Source: CAZMXP01 sp964570285 (lineage in GTDB: Bacteria; Planctomycetota; PLA2). From it: a DNA stretch of 59,300 bases. This document shows, one piece after another, positions 17,008-31,399 of the stretch. Below the pieces are notes generated by a model. That model was not told the origin of the DNA. It made no database searches and saw only the letters and a program-made list of their open reading frames with translations. The position numbers were made by a program, and so were the translations under genes. Every line of letters starts with the position of its first letter. Positions within the stretch are counted from its first letter, which is position 1. The stretch is taken from assembly GCA_964570285.1 (NCBI GenBank), contig CAZMXP010000033.1, positions 1-59,300 of the forward strand. Direction: 5' to 3'.

Positions 17008-18207
17008 CTATCCTCCCCCCGGCGCGGCGTTACCGCGCCGCTTGCCGGTGAAGTAGACCTCGGTCGTCTTGTTGAGGATCTTGTCCCTGAGTTGGACGGC
17101 GAGCAGGATGCCCGTCTCGCGCTCGTAGTCGCAGTACTGCGTGTAGCCCGACGCGTCCTCGGTGATCTGCACGATGTTGCGGCCGTAGTTGCTGGGTCCG
17201 ACGTACGAGACGGTGACCGTCGCGCCGAGCGTCTCGTCGCGGTCCACGCGCATCCCCTGGCGGAGCTTGGGGATCTCCAGCGGGGGCAGCCAGAGCCCGC
17301 CGGTCTGCGTCGGTCCCGCGACGCGCTCCCCCCCCATGTCGGCCGCGGCCCCGCCGGGCGTGTTCGGATCGGGCGCGTACTTCCATGTGATGAAGTTGTT
17401 GCCCACCGTCGCCCGGGTCAGCATCGCGCTGATCGGCATCGCCTGCGGCGGCAGGCCGGGGATCTCGACAACGATGCGCCCCGAGTACTCGTAGGCCGCG
17501 ATGCGCGCGAGCCACGCCGGGGGCCGGCCCATCGCCCACGGGAGCTGCCGGTCGCGGACGGAGAGGAACTTGTAGACGGAGGTCGCCTGCCGCGTGTCCG
17601 CCGTCGTCTTCTTCGGCGCGCTCATCTGGAAGAGCAGGATCCCCGTCTTCTCGTCGTAGACGTAGCGCTCGTACTCGACGTACTTGCCGCCGCCGAGCGT
17701 CCATTGCATCGCCATCACCTGCCGTCCGTTCCACTCGTAGGGGCCCCGGGTCGCCGCCCAGTTGGTGAACGCCCCCTGATCGTCCGGCTTGACGACGGGC
17801 CAGTGGCGGAAGGCCTTCGCGAGGATGTCCGGGTGCACCCAGTACTTGCCCCCGTTCGCGGCCGCCGCGACGTACCCGGCTTCGACGCTGACCGCGGCAA
17901 GCGCGCGCTGCCCCGTCCAACCGTCGTTGTAGACCTGCACCCGGGTCGCGATGACCGCCTGGCGGCCGACGAGGCTCACGATGTCGCCCGTCAGGATGCC
18001 TGCGCCCGAGGTGTGCGGCGTGTCCCTCGGCTGCGTGGCCGAGGCATACGCGCTGCTCGCCACCTCCCAGCAGAGCCGCGTGCCCTCCTTCATCCAGGGG
18101 GGAGGCTCCGACTTCTCGATGTCCGCCTTGTACTCGAGGAAGGGGCTCCACTCCTGGGCCACGGCGGCGGGAGCGAGCAGCGCGAGCAGGAGCGCGATTC
18201 GGCGCAT
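17008..18207 (-). CDS. Secreted protein of unknown function
   Basis: 399 residues from ATG 18207, chosen because AGGAGG lies 9 bases upstream and a signal peptide (MRRIALLLALLAPAAVAQEW) follows at once; a start 27 bases upstream is poorer. The mature part has no recognised domain. It is rich in Trp, Tyr and beta-type sequence (TGDIVSLVGRQAVIATRVQ, YVYDEKTGILLFQMSAPK). The two phrases 'YDEKTGILL' and 'YERETGILL' suggest a repeated beta domain like those of outer-membrane-associated or sensor proteins. It lies between uvrA and the clostripain-like gene in the same transcription unit and may work with the protease. Confidence 0.75.
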   Translation of the reverse strand: MRRIALLLALLAPAAVAQEWSPFLEYKADIEKSEPPPWMKEGTRLCWEVASSAYASATQPRDTPHTSGAGILTGDIVSLVGRQAVIATRVQVYNDGWTGQRALAAVSVEAGYVAAAANGGKYWVHPDILAKAFRHWPVVKPDDQGAFTNWAATRGPYEWNGRQVMAMQWTLGGGKYVEYERYVYDEKTGILLFQMSAPKKTTADTRQATSVYKFLSVRDRQLPWAMGRPPAWLARIAAYEYSGRIVVEIPGLPPQAMPISAMLTRATVGNNFITWKYAPDPNTPGGAAADMGGERVAGPTQTGGLWLPPLEIPKLRQGMRVDRDETLGATVTVSYVGPSNYGRNIVQITEDASGYTQYCDYERETGILLAVQLRDKILNKTTEVYFTGKRRGNAAPGGG

Positions 18208-18235
18208 TGGGGAGACCCTCCTGGGGGCCGCCATC

Positions 18236-23839
<5,604 letters not shown>

Positions 23840-23851
23840 CGGTCTGGCGCT

Positions 23852-24646
23852 TCAGGGGAGGCCGCGGAGGGGGGCGAGCCGCTCGCGGATCGCGCCATGC
23901 AGCAGGCCGTTGCTCGCGACGAGGTTCTTGCCGTGGAGCAGCGCGTCGACCCCCCCCGCCCCCCCGAAACTGCTCACCTCCCCGCCGGCTTCGCGCACGA
24001 TCAGCGCGCCCGCCGCCACGTCCCACGCGTTTAGGTGCAGTTCCCAGAAGCCGTCGAGGCGGCCCGCGGCGACCCAGCAGAGGTCGAGCGCCGCGGCGCC
24101 GAGGCGGCGCAGGTCGGCGCAGGCCATCGCGACCGCCTGGATGTTGTCGAGGTTGTGGTCGGGGAGTTCGTTGCGCCGGTAGGCGAGGCCGGTCGCGAGC
24201 ACCGCGTCGCGCAGGTCGGCGGTCTGCGAGACGCGGATCGGCTCGCCGTTGCGCCGCGCGCCCCTGCCCGCCTCCGCGGTGTAGGTCTCGCCGAGGGCGG
24301 GCGCGTGCACGACGGCCGCGGCGAGGGCCCCCCGCTCGACGACGCCGATCGAGACGCACCAGAAGGGGATCGCGTGCAGGAAGTTGACGGTGCCGTCGAG
24401 GGGGTCGACGACCCAGCAGCGGTCGGCGCCGCGGTCGCGACGCGCCCCCTCCTCGCCGAGGATGTCGTCGCCCGGCGGGAGGCCTTCGACGATGAAGCGC
24501 TCCGCCTCGACGTCGGCGGCGCTGACGAGGTCGCGGCGCACGCCCTCCTTCCGCTCGGCGTCGGCGCGGCGCAGGTGGCCGAACCGGCGCCGCAGGATCT
24601 CTCCTGCGCCCCGGGCGAGGTGCACGGCCCGCTCCAGCGTCGTCAC
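23852..24646 (-). CDS. Inositol monophosphatase-family phosphatase
   Basis: 264 residues. Metal-binding motifs of the Li-sensitive phosphatase family are intact: GEEG near residue 72, WVVDPLDGTVNF near 85, and NAWDVAAGALIVREAGG near 205. The family hydrolyses inositol phosphate, fructose-1,6-bisphosphate, PAP (CysQ) or histidinol phosphate; which one applies cannot be told. GTG 24646 overlaps the dacB stop by 4 bases (GTGA). It is part of the aroA-led operon. Confidence 0.88.
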   Translation of the reverse strand: MTTLERAVHLARGAGEILRRRFGHLRRADAERKEGVRRDLVSAADVEAERFIVEGLPPGDDILGEEGARRDRGADRCWVVDPLDGTVNFLHAIPFWCVSIGVVERGALAAAVVHAPALGETYTAEAGRGARRNGEPIRVSQTADLRDAVLATGLAYRRNELPDHNLDNIQAVAMACADLRRLGAAALDLCWVAAGRLDGFWELHLNAWDVAAGALIVREAGGEVSSFGGAGGVDALLHGKNLVASNGLLHGAIRERLAPLRGLP

Positions 24647-25974
24647 GGTGCGTTCGCGAGCGCGCGGACGACGAGGTCTTGCAGGCGGCGCGCGTTCGCG
24701 ACGCTGCTGCCGTTCGCGAGGATCGCGAAGACGTAGCGCTGTCCGCCGCGGCCGGTCACGTACCCGGAGAGCGCGCTGACTCCCGAGATCGTGCCGGTCT
24801 TCGCGCGCACCCGCGGACCGAGCTCCCTGTAGCGCCGCTCGAGCGTGCCCTCGCCCCCGGCCGGCAGGGCGTCGACGAAGAGCGGGCGGTCGCGCAGCGC
24901 CTGGAGCGTCGCGTAGAGCGCCCGGGCCGTCGCGCGGTTGGTGCGCGCGAGGCCGCTGCCGTCGCGCACGTCGAGCCCTCCGGTGGGGACGCCCAGATCG
25001 CGGAGGGCGGCGCGCGCGCCCTCGGACGCGGAGGCGAAGCTGCCCTCGCCGAGCAGCTTGAAGCAGCACTCCGCATAGAGGTTCTGGCTCTGGGTCAGCA
25101 TCACCTTCAGCGTGCGGTCGAGCGGCGAATGCGTGAGGAGGAGCGGGCGCACGATGGGCTCGCGCCCGAGGCGGAGGGTGCCGTCGACCGCGATGCCCCG
25201 CGCCGCGAGCGCGGCGCGCAGCGCCTGGCCGAAGAAGAGCACCGGGTCGCGCACCGCCACGTTGCCGGAGACCCCGGCGCTGGAGAGGAGGATGCGGCCG
25301 CGCACGACGAGGTCGTGCTCCGCGTCGCGTCCGATGTGCACGACGTGGTGGCCGGTGGCGACGGTGACGCAGTCGAGCGAGAGGGCCGGGCTCAGCAGCG
25401 ACGGCGCCACGACGAGGCGGGACGGCGCGCCGGCCGACGGCCCCGGCAGGACCGTACAGTCCCAGCAGGAGTCGTTGAGCACGAGCGCCGCGACCGGGGC
25501 GCAGTACCAGCGGTCGAGCTGGTCCCTCGGCCAGTCGGGATGGACCGTCTCCCCGTCGAACCGGCTCGCGTCGAGGACGAGATCGCCGTCCACCCCCATG
25601 ACGCCGTGGCCGGCGAGATCCTCGGCGAGAAGGCGGAGGACCCGGTCGGCATCCCCGTCGTGGAACCTCCCGCTGAGGTTGGGATCGCCGCCGCCGACGA
25701 CGACAAGATCCCCCCGGGCGCTGGCGCCGAGCGTCGTCGTGAAGCGGAAGCCCTCCCCGAGGCGCTGCAGCACCGCCGCGGCCGTCAGGATCTTCTGGTT
25801 GCTCGCCGGCGCGAGGGGACGGTCGGGCTCGTGCACGAACAGGACGCGTCCGCCCGCCTCGCCGGCGATGAGGCCGAGGCCGGAGCGGGCGATCTCCGAC
25901 TGCTCGAGGGCGGCGCCGAGGTCGCCCTCGACGCCCCCGGCAAGGAGCAGGAGGGCCAGGAGCCACGTCGCCAT
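24643..25974 (-). CDS. dacB: D-alanyl-D-alanine carboxypeptidase/endopeptidase, S13 (PBP4) family
   Basis: 443 residues with an N-terminal signal sequence. The penicillin-binding triads are present: SNQK at residues 58-61 (Ser-x-x-Lys), SQN in LTQSQNLYAE, and KTG in RAKTGTISG. The extra domain between the first and second motifs is typical of PBP4. It trims peptidoglycan stem peptides or cross-links in the periplasm. The gene lies between a small lipoprotein gene and the phosphatase gene, with which it overlaps. Confidence 0.92.
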   Translation of the reverse strand: MATWLLALLLLAGGVEGDLGAALEQSEIARSGLGLIAGEAGGRVLFVHEPDRPLAPASNQKILTAAAVLQRLGEGFRFTTTLGASARGDLVVVGGGDPNLSGRFHDGDADRVLRLLAEDLAGHGVMGVDGDLVLDASRFDGETVHPDWPRDQLDRWYCAPVAALVLNDSCWDCTVLPGPSAGAPSRLVVAPSLLSPALSLDCVTVATGHHVVHIGRDAEHDLVVRGRILLSSAGVSGNVAVRDPVLFFGQALRAALAARGIAVDGTLRLGREPIVRPLLLTHSPLDRTLKVMLTQSQNLYAECCFKLLGEGSFASASEGARAALRDLGVPTGGLDVRDGSGLARTNRATARALYATLQALRDRPLFVDALPAGGEGTLERRYRELGPRVRAKTGTISGVSALSGYVTGRGGQRYVFAILANGSSVANARRLQDLVVRALANAP

Positions 25975-26011
25975 GGGGCCTCGCCCGGGCCCGGGAGGGA
26001 GCCGGCGCCTC

Positions 26012-26449
26012 TCACCGCTCGAAGATGCTCACCTGGTCGTTGGCCATCGTCACCATGCCCGCGTCCTCGGTCCGGTGGCCGTAGCCCTTCACCTGCTCGA
26101 ACCGCCTCACCTCCCGCGCGTGCACGAGCAGGTTCTCGTGGTCGGGCAGATAGGTCAGCGAGAGCAGGTCGCTCGCTTCGACCTTGAGGCCCCGCAACTC
26201 GAAGGTGGCGGCGCCCCGCGCGACCACCGTCGAGGCGTCCGGATGCTGGAGGTCGAGCCCGCCCGTCTTGCCCTCCGGGCGCCAGTGGTCCGAGAGGACG
26301 ATGCGCACCTCCCGGGCGACGACCCTCGTCGGGATCGCCAGCGCCTTCGCGTCGGGACGCGCGGCCTCCTCCGCCTCCTTGGCACGGCCGCCGCCGGTCG
26401 TGGTGGCGCAGGCGGCGAGGAGCAGGACCAGGCCAAGCGGCGCACGCAT
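26012..26449 (-). CDS. Small lipoprotein, possibly LptA/LptC-like
   Basis: 145 residues. The N-terminus MRAPLGLVLLLAACATT has a lipobox with the lipidated cysteine at 14. The middle (STVVARGAATFELRGLKVEASDLLSLTYLP, then ENLLVHAREV) has the rhythm of OstA/LptA-type beta strands, which carry lipopolysaccharide across the periplasm. The match is loose and the protein is short, so this is only a suggestion. The gene lies 4 bases after the TPR/HEAT gene and 37 bases before dacB. Confidence 0.7.
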   Translation of the reverse strand: MRAPLGLVLLLAACATTTGGGRAKEAEEAARPDAKALAIPTRVVAREVRIVLSDHWRPEGKTGGLDLQHPDASTVVARGAATFELRGLKVEASDLLSLTYLPDHENLLVHAREVRRFEQVKGYGHRTEDAGMVTMANDQVSIFER

Positions 26450-26453
26450 GCCG

Positions 26454-28238
26454 TCAGTCGAGCGGGGCTCCGCCGCTGCCGGCCCAGAAGCGCTCGATCT
26501 CCACGACGATCGCCTCCCGCTGCTCGGGGGTGACCGGCGTGTCCCGCTGGGCGACCGGGCGGAACTCCTTGTTCAGGTAGCGCACGAGGAAGTCGTACGC
26601 CCGCGACCACGCGCCCCACCTCGCGCCCCTCTCGAGGAGGACCGTCTGCGTGACGTGGTCGGCCACCGGATTCGCCTTCAGTTCGCGGTTGCGCGACGGA
26701 TCCATGTCGACGATGCCGGCCAGCTCCGTCAACGCGGCCACGAGACGCCGGTCGCCCTCCTCGCTCGCCACGTAGGCGCGCCAGGCCGCGCGGGCCGTCT
26801 TAGATTGGGTCAGGCTGAACGGGTCGAGGCCGTCCCCGACCGCGCTGCGCACCTCGCAGAGGGCCCCGAGCGCGCGATCCGCCTCCCGCTGCACGATCCC
26901 CGACTCGTCCCGGAGGCTGTGCAGGAGCGTCGGCAGCGCCGCGGTGCCGCAGACGGCGGCGATGGTGCGCAGCGCCTCCAGCCTCACCTCCGGCGTGATG
27001 CGGTCGTTCGCATAGGGGTAGACGAAGTGCACGAGGATGCGCAGAAGCCTGGGATCGGCGAGGTTCGCGCGGAAGAAGCGGATCACCTCGATGGCCACCT
27101 CCGGGGGCGCGTCCACCATGACGCGGAAGGCGCTCCGGATGATCTCCTCGCGCACCTCGCGCAGGCGCTCGTCCCCCGCCACCGCGGGATTCACGAGCAC
27201 CCCGAGCAGCTCCTTCAGCGCGTCGCGCCGCACCGAGGGGGAGACACCGTCGTTCTTGAAGATCGCGAGCGTCTTCTCGATCTGCCAGATGATGACGGCG
27301 ATGTCCCCCTTCTTCTCCACCTGCTCGAGCATCCGCGCGTAGTTCTCGCGGTCCTCGCCCTGGACCCGCTCGCTCTTCAGCAGCCGGGCGAGCGTCTCCT
27401 TGACGGCCGTCATGCGCCCGAGGCGCGTGTTCACATGGAGCAGGTAGCGCAGCGCCGGCGCCTGGAAGGCGGGCTCCGTGACGACCCGCAACGACTCCTC
27501 CAGCGCCTTCGCCGCCGCGGCGTACTGGCCCCGCTCGACGTAGTAGCTCGCGCGGAAGAGGTGCGCATAGCCGCTCTCCGGCTCGAAGGCGACGCGCGCC
27601 TCCGCCGCGGCGGTCGCCTTCTCGAGCAGCTTCTGCCGTTCGGCGGGGTTGAAGCAGTCCTCGGCGAGGAAGCTGCACGCGGTCGCCAGCAGTTCGCACC
27701 CCTCCCCGGTCATCTCGAGGTCCATCGCGCGCTCGCAGAGGTTCTTCGCCCGCGCGTAGTCCCGGACGGAGAGCGAGATCCGGGCGAGCAGCAGGATCGC
27801 CGGGACGTTCTGCTCGTCGCACGCGAACGCCTTGTCGAGCAGCGCGAGGGGCGCCTCCCTCTCCCCGAGGCGGTCGGCGAGGTCCGCCTCGGAGACGTAG
27901 GCGGCGGGGAAGTCGGCCCACGCCTCCCAGGCGCGGTGGTACTCCTTGCGCGCCTCGGCCATGCCCTCGCGCATGAGGTTTTTCGTGTAGTGGGCGAGGA
28001 GGTAGTGGCGGATCGCCTTCTCCCGGGGGGAGACCGCCGCCGTGGTCGCGCGGCGCGCCTCGTCGATGACCTGCTCCGCCTTCATCTGCTTCTGGGCGAC
28101 CAGCCCGATGCGCCGGTCGGCCTCGGCGAGCCGCGCCTTAAGTTCCGCATCCTTGATCTGTCCCTCCCCGGCCTCGCCTGCCCGCGGAAGGGCGAGGGAT
28201 GTGGCCAAGCAGAGTAGGAAGAGGCGCGCCGTCTTCAT
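26454..28238 (-). CDS. Secreted TPR/HEAT-repeat protein
   Basis: 594 residues. A signal peptide (MKTARLFLLCLATSLALPRAGEA) is followed by TPR-like pairs (about 60-330, for example AGYAHLF-type repeats around SGYAHLFRASYYVERGQYAA) and then HEAT-like helices (about 340-560, RLEALRTIAAVCGTAALPTL). It ends with a segment WAGSGGAPLD. It is probably a periplasmic scaffold; no enzyme motif was seen. The ATG overlaps the aroA stop by 4 bases (ATGA), although a GGAGG site is also present upstream. Confidence 0.8.
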   Translation of the reverse strand: MKTARLFLLCLATSLALPRAGEAGEGQIKDAELKARLAEADRRIGLVAQKQMKAEQVIDEARRATTAAVSPREKAIRHYLLAHYTKNLMREGMAEARKEYHRAWEAWADFPAAYVSEADLADRLGEREAPLALLDKAFACDEQNVPAILLLARISLSVRDYARAKNLCERAMDLEMTGEGCELLATACSFLAEDCFNPAERQKLLEKATAAAEARVAFEPESGYAHLFRASYYVERGQYAAAAKALEESLRVVTEPAFQAPALRYLLHVNTRLGRMTAVKETLARLLKSERVQGEDRENYARMLEQVEKKGDIAVIIWQIEKTLAIFKNDGVSPSVRRDALKELLGVLVNPAVAGDERLREVREEIIRSAFRVMVDAPPEVAIEVIRFFRANLADPRLLRILVHFVYPYANDRITPEVRLEALRTIAAVCGTAALPTLLHSLRDESGIVQREADRALGALCEVRSAVGDGLDPFSLTQSKTARAAWRAYVASEEGDRRLVAALTELAGIVDMDPSRNRELKANPVADHVTQTVLLERGARWGAWSRAYDFLVRYLNKEFRPVAQRDTPVTPEQREAIVVEIERFWAGSGGAPLD

Positions 28239-29404
28239 GTTGCCTCCGTCAGCGAATCGAGCAGTCCGAAAAAGCCCGGAAAGGACTTGTCTACCGCCTC
28301 GGCGTCCGCCACCGTAACCCCGGGCACCGAAAGCGCAAGAACCCCCGCCGCCATCGCGATCCGATGGTCGCCCGCCGACGAGATCGCGGCGCCGCGCAGC
28401 GGCCGCCCTCCGACGACGCGGAAGCCGTCCGGTCGCGCCTCGGCCTGCCCGCCGACGGCGCGCACCATCGCCACCGTGCTCTCGATGCGGTTGCTCTCCT
28501 TGTCCGCGAGGTGGGGCGCCCCGGTGACGACCGTCTCGCCCGTCGCGAGGGCCCCCAGCGCGCCCAGCAGCGGGGCGAGATCGGGGGAGTTCGACAGGTC
28601 GGCGCTGATGCCGCGCAGCGCCCCCCCGACGACCCTGATCCCCCCCCCCTCGCCCGTGACCTTCGCCCCCGCACGGTGGAGCAGCGGCACGATCCGGGCA
28701 TCGGGCTGCGGCGACGCGAACGAGACCCCCTCCAGCAGCAGGTCGCCCCCGCTGGTCGCCGCGGCGACCGCCAGCGTTGCCGCGGAACTGAAGTCGGGTT
28801 CGACGTCGTAGGGGTCGGCGAACTGTCGCTGCACGAACGCGGTGAGGTTCACATAGGAGATGGATCGCCGCCCCACCACGTGGACCTTGAGCCCCTTCAC
28901 GCGTTCCACGAGCAGCACGAGCGCGGTCGCGAATTGGCTGCTCTCGTCGGTCGAGACGCGCACGGCGCCCCCGTGGATCGGCCCCCGCACGGCCACCGGG
29001 AAGGCCTCCCCCTCGACGGTGGCCCCGAGTTGCCGCAGCGCCTCGCAGAGCGGCCCCACCGGCCGTTGGCGCAGCCGGGCGGAGCCGTCGATGATCGTGC
29101 GGGCCTCCCGCAACGAGGCGAGCGCAAGGAGGCAGCGTGCCGCGGTGCCGTTGTCGCCGCAATCGATCCGGGTGTCGGTGCCCGACATCGTGCCGCTCAC
29201 CGTGCGGGCCCCGGGGCTTTCGTCCACGCGGTAGCCGAGCGCCCTCAGGCCGTCGCAGAGGCGCGCCAGATCCCCGCTCTCCGGCACGTTGCGCACCGTT
29301 CCACCGCGGCGGGTCGCCAGCAGCAGCGCCCGCTGGGCGATCGACTTCGAGCCCGGCGCGCGGACGCGACCGGCGACACGGCCGTGCCGGACCGTCACCT
29401 CCAT
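28235..29404 (-). CDS. aroA: 3-phosphoshikimate 1-carboxyvinyltransferase (EPSP synthase)
   Basis: 389 residues, a little shorter than the usual 425-440. Family motifs are present in order: PGSKSIAQRALLLA near residue 17, CGDNGTAARCLLA near 82, RQRPVG near 112, DESSQFATAL near 153, and ESNRIES and AGDHRIAMA towards the end. It joins shikimate-3-phosphate and phosphoenolpyruvate in aromatic amino-acid synthesis. It is the first gene of a nine-gene minus-strand unit that runs to 13614. It is transcribed divergently from purC, with only 50 bases between the two start codons. Confidence 0.95.
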   Translation of the reverse strand: MEVTVRHGRVAGRVRAPGSKSIAQRALLLATRRGGTVRNVPESGDLARLCDGLRALGYRVDESPGARTVSGTMSGTDTRIDCGDNGTAARCLLALASLREARTIIDGSARLRQRPVGPLCEALRQLGATVEGEAFPVAVRGPIHGGAVRVSTDESSQFATALVLLVERVKGLKVHVVGRRSISYVNLTAFVQRQFADPYDVEPDFSSAATLAVAAATSGGDLLLEGVSFASPQPDARIVPLLHRAGAKVTGEGGGIRVVGGALRGISADLSNSPDLAPLLGALGALATGETVVTGAPHLADKESNRIESTVAMVRAVGGQAEARPDGFRVVGGRPLRGAAISSAGDHRIAMAAGVLALSVPGVTVADAEAVDKSFPGFFGLLDSLTEAT

Positions 29405-29413
29405 GGCGCGCGC

Positions 29414-29419
29414 AGTCTA
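29414..29419 (-). promoter_or_regulatory. -10-like hexamer TAGACT upstream of aroA
   Basis: On the minus strand TAGACT is followed by 9 bases and the aroA ATG at 29404. No ribosome site fits in this space, so the mRNA is probably nearly leaderless. Confidence 0.5.
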
Positions 29420-29441
29420 CCGGCTGCCTCCCCCGCGATGG

Positions 29442-29447
29442 TAGATT
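29442..29447 (+). promoter_or_regulatory. -10-like hexamer TAGATT upstream of purC
   Basis: TAGATT is followed by 7 bases and ATG 29455, the spacing expected if transcription starts at the ATG itself. The aroA and purC hexamers are back to back within 34 bases. Confidence 0.55.
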
Positions 29448-29454
29448 GTCGCGC

Positions 29455-30339
29455 ATGGGTAACGCGGTCCTGCAAATCGACGTGAAGGGGCTCAGGCGCA
29501 TCTCGTCCGGGAAGGTGCGCGACATCTTCGAGGCGGGCGACGGCCTTCTGCTCGTGGCGAGCGACCGGCTCTCCGCCTTCGACGTCGTGCTCAACCAGGG
29601 CATCCCCGGCAAGGGGGCGGTGCTCACGCGCCTCTCCTCGTTCTGGTTCGGCAGGTTGTCGGGGGTCGCTCCGCACCACCTGCGCACGACCGACCTCTCG
29701 AGGATGCCTGAGGGGGTCCGGGGGCACGAGGCGCTGCTCGGCGGGCGCACGATGTTCGTCGAGAGGCTGGAGATCGTCCCGGTGGAGTGCGTGGTCCGCG
29801 GATACCTCGCCGGATCGGGCTGGAAGGAGTACCGCGAGCGCCGGAGCGTCTGCGGCGTGCCGCTGCCGAGCGGCCTTCGGGAGAGCGACCGGCTGCCGGA
29901 GCCGATCTTCACGCCGACGACGAAGGCGAAGACGGGCCACGACATGCCGATGTCCTACTCCGAGGTGGAGATGGCCGTCGGCGCCGCGACCGCGGCGAAG
30001 TTGCGCGCGCTGTCGCTCGCGCTCTACAAGGCCGGGGCCGAGTACGCCGAGCAGCGCGGCATCCTGCTCGCCGATACGAAGTTCGAATTCGGCAAGCGCC
30101 CCGACGGGACGATCGTGCTCGCCGACGAGGCGCTGACTCCCGACTCCTCGCGCTACTGGGACAAGGAGACGTACGAGCCCGGTCGCGGGCAGGACAGCTT
30201 CGACAAGCAGATCGTGCGCGACTGGCTCGAGAAGTCGGGCTGGAACAAGAGCCCCCCTGCCCCCGATCTTCCCGCCGCGATCATCCAGAAGACCAGCCGG
30301 CGCTATCAAGAGATCGCCCAGCGACTGATGGGAGGCTAA
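29455..30339 (+). CDS. purC: Phosphoribosylaminoimidazole-succinocarboxamide synthase (SAICAR synthase)
   Basis: 294 residues, matching the longer purC type. Motifs include SSGKVRDIFEA near residue 17, ASDRLSAFDVVL near 35, PVECVVRGYLAGSGWKEY near 110, and LADTKFEFG near 205, which contain the ATP and CAIR binding residues. It couples CAIR with aspartate in purine synthesis. It is followed after 8 bases by purE, the previous step of the pathway. The start ATG 29455 is the first possible one after the TAGATT hexamer. Confidence 0.95.
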   Translation: MGNAVLQIDVKGLRRISSGKVRDIFEAGDGLLLVASDRLSAFDVVLNQGIPGKGAVLTRLSSFWFGRLSGVAPHHLRTTDLSRMPEGVRGHEALLGGRTMFVERLEIVPVECVVRGYLAGSGWKEYRERRSVCGVPLPSGLRESDRLPEPIFTPTTKAKTGHDMPMSYSEVEMAVGAATAAKLRALSLALYKAGAEYAEQRGILLADTKFEFGKRPDGTIVLADEALTPDSSRYWDKETYEPGRGQDSFDKQIVRDWLEKSGWNKSPPAPDLPAAIIQKTSRRYQEIAQRLMGG

Positions 30340-30347
30340 CAACCACG

Positions 30348-30857
30348 ATGAATCCCGTGATCGGTTTCGTCCTCGGATCCAAGAACGACGTTCCGCAACT
30401 CGAAGGGGCGGAGGCCTTCCTGAAGGAGGCGCAGGTCCCCTACGAGATCCGCATCATCTCGGCGCACCGGACGCCGGAGCGGGCCCGTGAGTACGCCCAG
30501 AGCGCGCCGGCACGCGGCCTCAGGTTGCTCGTGGGCGTCGCGGGAGTGGCGGCGCACCTCAGCGGTGTGCTGGCGGCTACGGCGCAGATTCCCGTGCTGG
30601 GGGTCCCGGCCGCCGGAGGGCCGCTCGAAGGCTTCGACGCGCTCCTCTCGACCGTGCAGATGCCTGCGGGCGTGCCGGTCGCCACGTTTGCAATTGGCAA
30701 GGCGGGCGCCACCAACGCCGCCGTCTTCGCCTGCCAGGTGCTCGCCCTCTCCGACGCCGACCTCGGCAAGCGCATCCGCGAAATCCGCGCCTCGCAAGCC
30801 CGCAAGGTCGAACGCGACGACGAAGAGACGAAGGGCACCCGCGGCGGCGCCGCCTGA
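30348..30857 (+). CDS. purE: N5-carboxyaminoimidazole ribonucleotide mutase (PurE)
   Basis: 169 residues. The class I signature is present: LGSKNDVP near residue 9, SAHRTPER with the catalytic histidine at 40, GVAAHLSG near 65, and VQMPAGVPVATFAIGKAGATNAA near 105. Two residues differ from the E. coli enzyme, GSKND instead of GSKSD and GVAAHL instead of GGAAHL; both are mild changes. It moves the carboxylate of N5-CAIR to make CAIR for PurC. It shares a transcript with purC. Confidence 0.93.
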   Translation: MNPVIGFVLGSKNDVPQLEGAEAFLKEAQVPYEIRIISAHRTPERAREYAQSAPARGLRLLVGVAGVAAHLSGVLAATAQIPVLGVPAAGGPLEGFDALLSTVQMPAGVPVATFAIGKAGATNAAVFACQVLALSDADLGKRIREIRASQARKVERDDEETKGTRGGAA

Positions 30858-31380
30858 CGGCTGCGCCGCAGGGTGGCGCGCGGGGCGGCGCGGGCAGGAC
30901 GGGAGGACGCCGGGGGGGCAGCGGGGGCCCTGACCTGCGGCGCCCTGCCTCACCCTGCCACGAGCCCATCGCGCGCTATCTGGATGGGCTGACGGGGACG
31001 TCGCGCGATCTGGATACAATGAGCCACGAGTGGGTCCAAGTCTCGAAGGGTGTTCGGGTTTCAGGGGCGAACTCGCTCGGAGACGCGCGAGGATGTTGCC
31101 GCGCGCGCCTTTCAGGGTGAGATGGCGCGCCCAATGCCACCGGGAACTGCGCGGTGCGGTGGACCACAGCCTTCGTCTTGAGCTTGGAAGAAGGAACCCA
31201 GGAACCTAGGAACCGAGGAAGGGGCGGATTCGATCCATCCGAGTCCCGGAATGCTCCCCCTTGCTCTCATGGGTTCCTCCCTTCCTGGCTTCCTCATCAA
31301 ATCCGCTACGCCCGATCCGGATCGGCCGGAGGCCGTCGCGAGGGCGCGCAGCGCCCGAGGCTTGTACTGCTGGAGTAGAG
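30858..31380. other. Long intergenic stretch without a gene
   Basis: No reading frame here looks protein-like. Two features are visible. A 10-bp inverted pair, GCGCCGCAGG at 30864-30873 and CCTGCGGCGC at 30934-30943, may help end the purE transcript. A purine-rich run at 31181-31230 contains tandem GGAACC units and is followed by a pyrimidine-rich run at 31271-31306 that partly complements it. The stretch leads into the accessory islet. Confidence 0.6.
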
Positions 31381-31387
31381 GTTGGGC
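31381..31387 (+). other. Possible cassette boundary (GTTGGGC) at the start of the islet
   Basis: GTTGGGC fits the integron core site GTTRRRY and lies just before the first islet gene, where a recombination point would be expected. Seven bases alone are weak evidence, and no attI or integrase was seen upstream. Confidence 0.25.
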
Positions 31388-31399
31388 GGACAAACGAAT

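Noticed and set aside
28235..29404. AroA as truncated because it is shorter than usual
   Set aside because: All catalytic motifs are present in order and both ends are intact; short AroA proteins exist.
31222..31245. GGATTCGATCC, similar to a tRNA T-arm
   Set aside because: No acceptor stem, anticodon arm or D-arm can be formed around it.
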